Source: Myxacorys almedinensis A (GTDB lineage: Bacteria; Cyanobacteriota; Cyanobacteriia; Leptolyngbyales; Leptolyngbyaceae). From it: a DNA stretch of 64,000 nucleotides. The stretch covers positions 1 to 64,000 of the forward strand of contig NZ_WVIE01000025.1 of assembly GCF_010091945.1 (NCBI RefSeq), in the 5' to 3' direction. The translations under genes were made by a program, and so were the position numbers. The notes beneath the pieces are model-generated. The model did not search any database. It saw only the letters and a list, made by a program, of their open reading frames with translations, and was not told the DNA's origin. Shown piece after piece: positions 17,725-25,771 of this stretch. Numbering within the stretch: the stretch's first letter is position 1; every line of letters starts with the position of its first letter.

Positions 17725-18945
17725 ATGGATCTACTGGAATATCAAGCGAAAGAATTATTCCGCGACGCTGGGATTCCAGTTCCGGCTTACCAGCGTATTG
17801 ATCGCCCTGCCGACCTCAAAAGTCTTACCATTCCTTACCCGATCGCGATTAAGTCGCAGGTTTACATGGGGGGGCGCGGGCGCTTGGGCGGTGTGCGGAT
17901 GGCATCCAATACGATCGATGCGATCGCGGCGGCTCACACTATTTTTAACCTGCCGATCATGGGCGAACTGCCCAAGGTGCTGTTAGCCGAGGCAAAGTTT
18001 GAGATTGACCAAGAACTCTATTTGGCAGTAGTGCTAAATCGATCGATTCGTCGCCCAGTGCTGCTTGGCTCGGCTCAAGGTGGAATTGATGTGCAAACTG
18101 CGATCGCTCAAATGCAGCAAGTTGTGGTAGATCAAGAATTTTCCCCGTTTTACGCTCGGCGGTTAGTGCTGAAAATGGGCTTAAGCGGAGACCTCCTCAA
18201 TGCAGTGACTGACGTGATTGAGCGGATGTATCGCCTCTTTTTGAACAAAGATTTAGATTTAGTAGAAATTAATCCGTTGGCGGTCAACACCGCCGGTGAG
18301 GTGATGGCGTTAGATGGCAAAGTCAGCGCCAACGATGCCGCGTTGGGACGCCACCCTGCTTTAGCCGCTTTAGACATGCGATCGGGGCAGGGCGCAACTT
18401 TAAAAGAATCCCGTCCCCCTGGGGCAGCTTGGCTTCCCGATGTGCTATCGACGGTCGATCCAGATGGGCAAATCGGAGTTCTTGCCAACGGGGCAGGATT
18501 GACGATGGCAACGATGGATCTCGTGTGTCAGGCGGGCGGAAAGCCGCTAAACTGTCTCAACATTGGCGGAGAAACCCGCTCGGATGCCTTGCCTGAAGAC
18601 TTGTGTGAACGTCTAGAACAAGGCTTGGAGTTGCTGAGCCGCAATAAACAGATCAAAGTGATTTTAGTCAATATTGTGAGTGGAACCCTGCCGTGCAGTC
18701 GTGTTACTCAAGCGATCGCAAAATTTTTGCAGCGTCCGGTCTCCATTGTTCGCTCGGTCAATTCTCCCCATGATGAAGTCCGGTTGAGCCGTGTCAAGCC
18801 GTTTCCATCGCTGGTTGTGCGGTTAGTTGGCGTGCAGCTTCAAGAAGCAGAACTGTCCCTTGCGAAAACGCCCGCAATTTTTGTTGAAGACCTGGATCAG
18901 GCAATCACTCAAACGCTGTCGCTTGTTAGAAAACGCGAACCTTAA
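17725..18945 (+). CDS. sucC: Succinyl-CoA synthetase beta subunit
   Basis: The beta subunit, which with SucD interconverts succinyl-CoA and succinate with phosphorylation of ADP or GDP in the cytoplasm. The ATP-grasp domain begins MDLLEYQAKELFRDAGIPVP, and the metal and nucleotide segment LDLVEINPLAV and the ligase domain (GLTMATMDLVCQAGGKP) are present. Its 406 residues are slightly longer than the 388 of E. coli. I chose ATG at 17725 over the GTG just before it, to fit the family N-terminus. Unlike the usual adjacent arrangement, sucD follows only after 368 bases. Confidence 0.93.
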   Translation: MDLLEYQAKELFRDAGIPVPAYQRIDRPADLKSLTIPYPIAIKSQVYMGGRGRLGGVRMASNTIDAIAAAHTIFNLPIMGELPKVLLAEAKFEIDQELYLAVVLNRSIRRPVLLGSAQGGIDVQTAIAQMQQVVVDQEFSPFYARRLVLKMGLSGDLLNAVTDVIERMYRLFLNKDLDLVEINPLAVNTAGEVMALDGKVSANDAALGRHPALAALDMRSGQGATLKESRPPGAAWLPDVLSTVDPDGQIGVLANGAGLTMATMDLVCQAGGKPLNCLNIGGETRSDALPEDLCERLEQGLELLSRNKQIKVILVNIVSGTLPCSRVTQAIAKFLQRPVSIVRSVNSPHDEVRLSRVKPFPSLVVRLVGVQLQEAELSLAKTPAIFVEDLDQAITQTLSLVRKREP

Positions 18946-19313
18946 CCGTATCTTAACCGTTTCTTAAATTACAATTAGTCCAGTAAAAATACGGAACTTA
19001 ACAGGAGCATTTTTGTTGCCTTTATCGGATCTAGGAAATTCTCAGATTTAGTGACATATTCAGCAGAAATATAATGAGGTATCTCGTATGCTGCTGATAA
19101 CGCTCAGGCTTATCACTTTGTAACCTGTTTTAGTTTTCTTTAGGAAGGGCTAAAACGCTGAGAAACTCTAATACCTGAGGCTGAAACTATCTACTCTAGG
19201 CGGGTTGCAGGCATCTAATAGAACGTTTATAGTCCTACAGAAACGAGTGTTGAAATCCTGGCTATCCTTAGCCGTTCTCAAGTTTAGATTTGTTCCCTAA
19301 ACTTCCCCATTTT
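18946..19313. other. sucC-sucD spacer
   Basis: 368 bases without a gene. It is AT-rich with no recognisable terminator or repeat. Its length suggests that sucD has its own promoter. Confidence 0.4.
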
Positions 19314-20222
19314 ATGAATTTTACGGCAACCAACACAGTTATTATTCAGGGCATTACCGAACCTCTAGGTGCGTGCTATGCGCCATTAATGCAAGCCTAT
19401 GGAACGACTGTTGTTGCTGGCATTAGCTCTGGCAACGGAGGGCGATCGCTGGCAGGAATTCCAGTGTTTGACATGGTAGAGCAAGCGTTATCTAGCGTTG
19501 GTGCGATCGATACATCGGTGATTTTTTCGCCTCCCTATGCGGCGTTAGATGCCGCCCTCGAAGCGATCGCAGCCGGGGTGCGAACGATCATTCTTGTAAG
19601 TCAGGGCGTGCCTCCCCTGGATATGGTACATCTGATTCGTAAAGCCGAGGCAACCGAAACTCTAATCGTTGGTCCCAACAGCCCCGGAATTATTGTTCCT
19701 CACCAACTTTTGCTCGGCATTCATCCTCCAGAACTCTACAAGCCTGGCTCAGTTGGCATCCTTAGCCGAAACGGTACACTAACTTACGAAGTGGCGTGGT
19801 CGTTATCCCAAGCAGGCATTGGGCAATCGATCGCGGTAAGTATTGGTGACGATGCGATCGTAGGTTCAACCCTGCCCCAGTGGTTGCAAATGTTAGACGA
19901 AGACGACCAAACCGACGCCATCGTTTTAGTCGGCGAAATTGGGGGCGACAGTGAAGAACTCGCCGCACATTATATCGCAGAAGCGATTGATAAGCCTGTG
20001 ATTGCCTATATTGCTGGGCGGAGTGCTCCCCGTGGGAGACGCATGGGGCATGCAGGAGCCATTATTGAGTCTCAAGCGACTGATTTTGGCCCAGACATTG
20101 GCACGGCAGAAAGCAAAATCACAGCGCTAAAACGAGCAGGCGTTCCAGTCGCAGAGCGTCCTTCAGAGATTCCAGAGATCGTGAGAAAATTGCTCAAGCA
20201 TCCGTTAAAAAAGGTATCGTGA
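19314..20222 (+). CDS. sucD: Succinyl-CoA synthetase alpha subunit
   Basis: The 302-residue CoA-binding alpha subunit. The CoA-binding Rossmann region (VIIQGITEPLG, and GPNSPGIIVP) and the phosphorylated His in GHAGAII are visible, together with GILSRNGTLTYEV and the ligase-domain VGEIGGDSEE. The start is ATG at 19314 (MNFTATNTVIIQG); the TTG eight codons upstream is unlikely. It completes the enzyme begun by sucC and in cyanobacteria serves the alternative succinate branch of the TCA cycle. Confidence 0.92.
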   Translation: MNFTATNTVIIQGITEPLGACYAPLMQAYGTTVVAGISSGNGGRSLAGIPVFDMVEQALSSVGAIDTSVIFSPPYAALDAALEAIAAGVRTIILVSQGVPPLDMVHLIRKAEATETLIVGPNSPGIIVPHQLLLGIHPPELYKPGSVGILSRNGTLTYEVAWSLSQAGIGQSIAVSIGDDAIVGSTLPQWLQMLDEDDQTDAIVLVGEIGGDSEELAAHYIAEAIDKPVIAYIAGRSAPRGRRMGHAGAIIESQATDFGPDIGTAESKITALKRAGVPVAERPSEIPEIVRKLLKHPLKKVS

Positions 20223-20364
20223 AAGCCGAGTTTGTGAATGGCAGCGGGTTGGGTGACGCATGTAGCAAATGATACTTTGATGATTTTGAGAGAACTTGCT
20301 TTCTGTAGGCAACGTACCCCTTGTATGGTCTATCCAATCCGCTGTTAATCTAGAACTTTTTAGT

Positions 20365-20500
20365 CTACTAGATTGTCAACTTTGAGTTGAGGGGTGGAGG
20401 GGTGAGAGGGCAGAGGGGTGAGGGGATAGAGGGAGATGACTCATCCACCCATCCACTCATCGATTCCCAGTCCCTCATTTCAACCTTGACAGACCACTAG
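20365..20500 (-). mobile_element. MITE-like element, family A, copy 3
   Basis: A 136-bp element in the opposite orientation to the copies at 6777 and 7470. Read on the minus strand it starts CTAGTGGTCTGTCAAGGTTG and ends TTGACAATCTAG. It preserves the uninterrupted interior that is split by the insertion in copy 2. It ends 12 bases from the 3' end of the methyltransferase gene. Confidence 0.75.
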
Positions 20501-20511
20501 AACATTAGCGA

Positions 20512-21360
20512 TCAAGTAAGTGCCCCCTCTAACCCTGATGGATCTGCCTGATGGATCTGGTAGACATAAACCCCCCCAATATCGAGGGATGGAGCAGGAC
20601 CAATTTTGTCTACAGAAAACTTCAGATCTGCTCTGGCGAGCAAGGTTTCATAGGCTTGGTTCGACACCTTAAAGTCGCCCAGTTCGTGCAATCCAGACCA
20701 GAGGGCTTGGGATTCTAATGCCGCCAGTTCTGCATGACCGTGCTGATGAGCGATCGCAATGATGTGATGGTGATAGTCTTTTAGGGCACGTTGCCAAGCA
20801 CCGCGATCGCGCGGGTCATACGTTCGCAAAAACTCATCGCCAACGACAAACAAGCCACCAGGCTTGAGATTTTGTTTCACCTGTTCAAGATAGTTAGCTT
20901 TTTGCGATCGCTCAATATGATGATCAGAAAACGAAGAACAGATGTAATCAAAAGCGTTGGGCTGCACAAAACTACAACTATCTGCATGCACAACGGTGAC
21001 AAAATCGCACTGATGAAAGCGTTTTTCTAGCCGTTGAAGACAAACTTGATCAATCTCGATCGCAACGATCTCTACATTAGGTAATGTTGCGAGCCGTTTT
21101 GTGAAAATCCCCGTTCCCGCACCCAACTCTAGAATTCGGCAACGCCGCGACTCCTCATTTTGTTTTTGTCGATGACTCGCAATGCTGTCAAGCATTTTTG
21201 CCATCATTTCTTTATAGTAAGCATGATCCTCTTCGTACTCGTCATACGTGTTGATTTCGATGTAGCGAGACATTTCTGCTTTAAGCAGATTCGCTTCGGG
21301 TAAGGCTTTCACAAAGGCGGTTTCGGATTTCATCGAATTTCTGAATAATTGAATCTGCAT
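20512..21360 (-). CDS. Class I SAM methyltransferase overlapping the TIR-like gene
   Basis: A 282-residue Rossmann-fold methyltransferase. The SAM-binding motif is ILELGAGTGIFTKRL, followed by VAIEID and FDYICSSFSDHHI and the post-motif NLKPGGLFVVGDE. The target is unknown. The start at 21360 is supported by AGAGGAAC six bases upstream; this makes the first 27 codons overlap the 3' end of the upstream gene by 80 bases in another frame, an unusually long overlap. Starts at 21333 or 21273 lack a good Shine-Dalgarno sequence. A gapless 13-bp duplication (20534-20559) lies in the last codons, so the C-terminus has probably been rewritten. Confidence 0.85.
   Translation of the reverse strand: MQIQLFRNSMKSETAFVKALPEANLLKAEMSRYIEINTYDEYEEDHAYYKEMMAKMLDSIASHRQKQNEESRRCRILELGAGTGIFTKRLATLPNVEIVAIEIDQVCLQRLEKRFHQCDFVTVVHADSCSFVQPNAFDYICSSFSDHHIERSQKANYLEQVKQNLKPGGLFVVGDEFLRTYDPRDRGAWQRALKDYHHHIIAIAHQHGHAELAALESQALWSGLHELGDFKVSNQAYETLLARADLKFSVDKIGPAPSLDIGGVYVYQIHQADPSGLEGALT
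20534..20559. repeat. Tandem duplication, 13 bp x 2, inside a coding end
   Basis: CCTGATGGATCTG is repeated with no gap near the 3' end of the methyltransferase gene. As 13 is not a multiple of three it would have shifted the reading frame and altered the last residues. Confidence 0.88.
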
Positions 21361-22855
21361 TCGTTCCTCTAAGATTTACTTGAGAAGCTTGAGCCGTTTT
21401 GAAAACATCTTTCAGCGCCTTTTTATAATGATTCACTTCTACCGAAGCGGCGCAAAATCGAATTAGCTTTTGATTTCCTTTACTTGTCATCTCATAGTCA
21501 TATCTCGCTAAAAGCTCGCCATCTTGTTCTGTTTCAATGATTGAGAAGTCTAAATTTGGAGGAATCTGAAATTTCTCAATCAGGCGTAAATATTGATCTT
21601 TGAGCATGACGAAGACATCGTATTTATTGGCATGTCTCAGCAAAATCCCGATGCTTTGATCAAAATCTCGCAATTTTGAGAAAACAAACAGGCGCTGACT
21701 CAAACGATTTGCCGTTTCCCAAATCTCAATTCCAGATTCGTCAGGCCAAAAATGCTCAAGATTGTCAACTAATGCTACAGCGCGCACGCGAGGATTCAGC
21801 GAATTTTTTTGCAAATCAACCAAGCAGTGGGGATACTGATCGGCGGGTAGGGAAAACCTTGATCCCGTTGAGCCGACAGATTGAATCTGTTGACCCATTT
21901 CTCCCAACCGGCTGAGAAATAGCTGACGAAAGCAGTTGTTGTTACGAACATATTCATTGTCCATCAACAAAGACATGCCCGCATCGACAACGACATCGGC
22001 TTCTACTGCGGTTGCAAGAGCCGCTCTGCTTAAGTCATCGCTCAACCATTTTTCCCAATTAGAACTTGAGGCTTTGAAACTCACCCAATCTTCGGCTTCT
22101 CGCAGATCTCCTCCCAGAATGTCATGCAGCAGTTTGGATAACCCTTTTCGGGTGGTTCCGTCGATCGATGCTAAATGAGCTAAAGGCCCTGACAGATCAG
22201 CTTGATAAAGTCGTAATAACTTGAGATGGGGAATTCGGGCGGTGAGAAAGCCAATTTCAAAGTTTAGCCAAGGGCGCTTAAACCCTCGGTGGGTAATGCA
22301 AACAACGCAAACATCGGCGGAGTGTGATGCTGCTTCAGCAATCTCAGTCTGAGACGCATCTGAGGTAATATCAACACTTACGACTTGAGTTTGAAGGGAA
22401 GGATGCTTAAGGATGGTATTGCTCAGGTGTTCTGCCAAAGTTTTGCCGTCTATGCCTGAACAGAGTAGCAACACTTTTTTTCGCCTAGAGGTGGGCTTGG
22501 CAGCATTTGTGATTGCTTCGTTCCCTGCGATCGCGCTTGATACCACACTCAATTGCTCTTGGGGTGGCTGATTCTGAAATTCGGTCATTAAAATAGACTG
22601 AAGTTTGGCTAGCTTTCCAGGTCCCTTACCGAGAATCTTAAACTTTTTGTAGACTTCGCTTAGCCGCTTTCGCGTTGCTTCTGGCTCAATATCTAGCTTT
22701 TTAGCAATCTGATCGGTTGAGTCGCCATTGAGTGCCAAAGATAAAGTTTCTAGCTCAATATCCGAGACGCCGCGCTGTACGGCAGTCGTCTTGAGAAAGC
22801 TGTCAAAAGTCACAATAATAGTCACTGTAGAAAGTGCACCTCCAATTTTAATCAC
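21281..22855 (-). CDS. HTH and TIR-like domain protein, possible conflict/signalling protein
   Basis: A 524-residue protein with three parts. Residues 25-90 form a LuxR-like helix-turn-helix (VSDIELETLSLALNG, EATRKRLSEVYKKFKI, GKGPGKLAKL) of the kind placed before signalling modules in filamentous cyanobacteria. Residues 125-220 look like a TIR-type fold: VLLLCSGIDG, a SADVCVVCITHRG strand and PWLNFEIGFLTAR, where Glu200 occupies the position of the catalytic Glu of NAD-cleaving TIR domains. Residues 285-510 are a conserved-looking domain I do not recognise. The start is GTG at 22855 or GTG at 22825, the latter about 13 bases after GGAGG. It overlaps the methyltransferase gene by 80 bases. 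A defence or stress role is inference. Confidence 0.75.
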   Translation of the reverse strand: MIKIGGALSTVTIIVTFDSFLKTTAVQRGVSDIELETLSLALNGDSTDQIAKKLDIEPEATRKRLSEVYKKFKILGKGPGKLAKLQSILMTEFQNQPPQEQLSVVSSAIAGNEAITNAAKPTSRRKKVLLLCSGIDGKTLAEHLSNTILKHPSLQTQVVSVDITSDASQTEIAEAASHSADVCVVCITHRGFKRPWLNFEIGFLTARIPHLKLLRLYQADLSGPLAHLASIDGTTRKGLSKLLHDILGGDLREAEDWVSFKASSSNWEKWLSDDLSRAALATAVEADVVVDAGMSLLMDNEYVRNNNCFRQLFLSRLGEMGQQIQSVGSTGSRFSLPADQYPHCLVDLQKNSLNPRVRAVALVDNLEHFWPDESGIEIWETANRLSQRLFVFSKLRDFDQSIGILLRHANKYDVFVMLKDQYLRLIEKFQIPPNLDFSIIETEQDGELLARYDYEMTSKGNQKLIRFCAASVEVNHYKKALKDVFKTAQASQVNLRGTNADSIIQKFDEIRNRLCESLTRSESA

Positions 22856-23051
22856 ACAAGTGAAGATTTGACGGTCAATTCTACCTAACTTTAGTGTAAC
22901 TTTACAGACAATTGCGGAGAGAATTTCAGGAGGCAGCGTTAAGAAAACTGTGTCTCAACAGAGCTTATAAAAATAAATAATAAATAGGATAGGTAGTAGA
23001 ACACACGGCGGATGCAATCTGTTTCTACTACCTACAAGTTTAGTGATGAGG

Positions 23052-23345
23052 TCATCCGGCTTGCGATCGCGCGGTCGTTTTCGGTTCTACCACCAAGGTG
23101 ATATTGGAGATACCCACCACCCGAACACTCTCGCCTTCCGGCAAGATGATGTCTTCCTGACAATAGGCATTCCACCAGGTGCTTCGATAGTACGCGCGCC
23201 CTAGCTGATGAGGATGGATCGTCTCAGTTACGATCGCTTCTCGCGCTAGCTCTTCTAAAAGATATGCAAAAGGCGGGGCAATGCGCTGTTCAAGATGTTT
23301 GGAAGGGTTGAAGATAAAGTAGAAGAATTCAACGGGATTAAACAT
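23052..23345 (-). CDS. Small NfeD-like OB-fold protein
   Basis: A 97-residue protein whose second half resembles the soluble OB-fold domain of NfeD proteins (GRAYYRSTWWNAYC, LPEGESVRVVGISNITLVV), which partner with membrane proteases or flotillins. The first half has no membrane segment typical of full NfeD. The ATG has a good AAGGAG upstream. It is monocistronic. The homology is modest, and its function is unknown. Confidence 0.72.
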   Translation of the reverse strand: MFNPVEFFYFIFNPSKHLEQRIAPPFAYLLEELAREAIVTETIHPHQLGRAYYRSTWWNAYCQEDIILPEGESVRVVGISNITLVVEPKTTARSQAG

Positions 23346-23877
23346 TTAATTGACTCCTTGAGGGGCTAACTCACTTTGCGCTCACTCCTGCACTAAATTT
23401 GTTATCGAGATTTTCACTAATGTTATTTTATAGCTAACTATTCGTCAATACATAAAAACATTTTCGCTGGTATTTCTCACATAAAGTTACTTTTTATAGA
23501 GATTTACTGATGGACAATTGCGATTTACTGCGCCAAAACGCCCTCAAACCGTAGATTTATGCCGTTAATCACCGCAACTGGTTCAATTTGAAAAGATTGA
23601 CAGCTTGAAATTAGCCGTATTTCCGTATTTACAGAAGTGCGGGTAACTTAAGTGAAGATAATATAGACGCTGGTTACTAAGACCTAGAGCCAAGTGCAGC
23701 AACTTTTTTGCAGCAGACTGGGGTTTACGCTCAACTTTAAAGGTTTAGGTCTAAAGGCGGAGTCAAAAGTTTAGCGTCACAAAGTTTAGGGGAGGCAGTC
23801 AAACAAGCCCTCCCCTGTAAGACAATTTTGCTTAATGACTCGGCTGCTCTAATGCAATCTAAGTTCTAGAGTGCAAT
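23346..23877. other. Spacer between NfeD-like and DUF4383 genes
   Basis: About 530 bases without a gene, AT-rich at 23400-23520. The one notable structure is the GC-rich hairpin at 23788-23816. Confidence 0.4.
23788..23816 (-). terminator. Stem-loop downstream of DUF4383 gene
   Basis: Inverted repeat AGGGGAGG / CCTCCCCT with a 13-base loop, 62 bases after the stop of the minus-strand DUF4383 gene. No long T-run follows, so termination is only likely. Confidence 0.45.
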
Positions 23878-24363
23878 CTAAGTTGTGGGTTGGGCATTGA
23901 CAAGTTTCGCAGGCTTAACAAAGCCAAAATAGGCAGCTACGATCGCAGCTAGCGCGTTAAACCAAACATTGTTACCGTAAATTGGCATTAGACCAAAGGT
24001 TGTGTTGGTGGCAGGGATCAAGCCGAGAAGCGCGATCGCAACATACATCACCGCAAAGCCTTGATTATAGACCAACGATCCGCTAAAGCTTGTGGCCGCA
24101 GCAATGCCGATCAGCCCGACTACAATGTGAACAGCATTATGCAGAAAATTGGTCGGAAAGATGCCAAACACATGACCATAGCCCTGCGGGGATATAAGTC
24201 TGGGTACAACTACATCGGTAACGGGCGCACTGCTCGGAAGCTGCATAAACGCCGGAATAAATCCAGCAATTCCGACAAAAAGAAACACGATACCGAGAAT
24301 GAAAGCGACAGTACGTTCGCTGACAACCAGTTTTTTGAATAGACCTAACATTTGCTCTTGCAT
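23878..24363 (-). CDS. DUF4383 integral membrane protein
   Basis: A 161-residue protein of the DUF4383 family (function unknown) with four hydrophobic segments: FILGIVFLFVGIAGFIPAF, the HNAVHIVVGLIGIAAA region, VMYVAIALLGLIP and the ALAAIVAAYFG segment. HNAVH in the second helix is the family hallmark. I set the start at ATG 24361-24363, with AAGG upstream; a TTG five codons earlier is less likely. The gene stands alone. Confidence 0.85.
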   Translation of the reverse strand: MQEQMLGLFKKLVVSERTVAFILGIVFLFVGIAGFIPAFMQLPSSAPVTDVVVPRLISPQGYGHVFGIFPTNFLHNAVHIVVGLIGIAAATSFSGSLVYNQGFAVMYVAIALLGLIPATNTTFGLMPIYGNNVWFNALAAIVAAYFGFVKPAKLVNAQPTT

Positions 24364-24645
24364 ATTATGACCTTGCAAAATTATTAAATGGTATGGCGAA
24401 CTGCACAGCAGTTTACGGCTAATTACTATTTCAAGTTTTCGTGATTTGAGAGAGAAAATCAGCCGTTTTGCTTGCTATCCTGCTTCCTATTCAATAAGAC
24501 TTTACAAACAAAAAATCTATCGAAAGGCATCATTAGAAGCGGCGGAAATCTCAACCTTATTAGGAGTATAAACCGCTCTCCACATTGCCTCTGAAGACTG
24601 AAGAAATTAGCAATAATAGAAATATCCGAAAGAGCAAAGCATACT

Positions 24646-25014
24646 ATGAGAATTCAGTCTTCTGTACTGGTTCACTTGGGATTTGGTAAGTACGTGCGTT
24701 CTGATCAGGTAACCGCCGTCATTCCCATTGACGAAGATCGAGGTCCGGGTCGTCGGACGTTTGTGCATGTGCAAGGTCAGAGCGATCCTGTGATTGCCTC
24801 CCGTGCCGAAGATTCGATCGTGCGTGATTTAGTTCAAGAGCCGCGTGAGGTGACACAGGCTCGTCAGCAGCAAGAAATTTTGCAGGATCTGCTAACAGAT
24901 TTGCAGAATCTTAATGGCACAGTTCGGCGATTTACCCGCGATGAAGGTGGATTGGATCTTGAGCGCTTAGAAAGGCGAATTCGAGACATCGTTCAAGACG
25001 TTGGTGAAGAATAG
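24646..25014 (+). CDS. RemA/DUF370-like protein
   Basis: A 122-residue protein whose first 60 residues match the RemA/DUF370 family (VLVHLGFGKYVRSDQVTAVIP, GPGRRTFVHVQGQ, PVIASRA). RemA is a DNA-binding regulator of extracellular matrix genes in Bacillus; cyanobacterial members are uncharacterised. The C-terminal part is a charged, probably helical extension not found in the roughly 85-residue Bacillus protein. It is followed by a strong terminator. Confidence 0.72.
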   Translation: MRIQSSVLVHLGFGKYVRSDQVTAVIPIDEDRGPGRRTFVHVQGQSDPVIASRAEDSIVRDLVQEPREVTQARQQQEILQDLLTDLQNLNGTVRRFTRDEGGLDLERLERRIRDIVQDVGEE

Positions 25015-25034
25015 TTATAGCCAGAAACCTGTTT

Positions 25035-25065
25035 AAGTTTTAGCAACGTTGCTAAAACTTTTTTA
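25035..25065 (+). terminator. Intrinsic terminator after RemA-like gene
   Basis: Perfect inverted repeat AAGTTTTAGCAAC / GTTGCTAAAACTT followed by TTTTAG, 20 bases after the stop. The symmetry allows it to serve the convergent cyclase-like gene as well. Confidence 0.85.
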
Positions 25066-25083
25066 GTTTTTACAAGGTTTTCA

Positions 25084-25737
25084 TCAGCGACCCCAAGCGG
25101 CGATCGTGACGTTAGAAATCTCAAATTCAACCTGTTTCCATTGGCTAATGTCAGGCTTATAGAGTTTCTTGAAGGCTGCTTCGGTTAACAGTAATTCGTC
25201 TATTCCGGCAATATCTTCGCCAAGTTTAGAGGCAAAATTTACCTCGCTGCCATACAGGTCGTTTGAGTATGGCTCACTGCCTTCAATAATCAACATATCG
25301 CCGTATCCAATACCAATGCTGGCATGAAGCCCAGCCGCGTTGAGGCGTCGGAAGATTTCGATCGCTGCTTGAACCGCAAAATCTACATCAGGAAGCACCG
25401 CAAACACGTTATCTGCATCCAGCTTAATCACTGTGCCACAGTACGTCATGACGGTTGGAATGACAATGGACTGCATGTGCTGAATGACAGTTAGCGTCGC
25501 GATAATGCCTTGCTGAACCGTCGTTTTCGAGAACCCAGACATATCTAAAACAAGAACGGCTTGGGTTTGACTAAAAATGTCTTGAATTTCCTGATCGATT
25601 GTGTCGTATTCTACCTCTGAGGCAAATCGTCGCTTAAAGAGAAGTTGTTCTAGGGTTGATCGCGAGTTATGTTTGTTTATCTTTTGCATCGTCAGCGAGA
25701 GGTGAGGAAAGGAGCTACTCGAAGAGATGATCTTCAA
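25084..25737 (-). CDS. Divergent class III cyclase-homology protein
   Basis: A 217-residue protein with an adenylate/guanylate cyclase catalytic fold. Both metal-binding Asp positions are kept (VLVLDMSGFSKTT and GTVIKLDADNVFAV), and the later YGSEVNFASKL keeps the Asn but has Lys where active cyclases carry the transition-state Arg. Activity is therefore doubtful; many short proteins of this kind are sensors or pseudo-enzymes. The start is unclear: TTG at 25737 or ATG at 25689 (MQKINKHN). It is convergent with the RemA-like gene and shares its terminator. Confidence 0.75.
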   Translation of the reverse strand: MKIISSSSSFPHLSLTMQKINKHNSRSTLEQLLFKRRFASEVEYDTIDQEIQDIFSQTQAVLVLDMSGFSKTTVQQGIIATLTVIQHMQSIVIPTVMTYCGTVIKLDADNVFAVLPDVDFAVQAAIEIFRRLNAAGLHASIGIGYGDMLIIEGSEPYSNDLYGSEVNFASKLGEDIAGIDELLLTEAAFKKLYKPDISQWKQVEFEISNVTIAAWGR

Positions 25738-25771
25738 ATCTTCTAAATCTAGACTTCCCTCAGCCCTCTAT

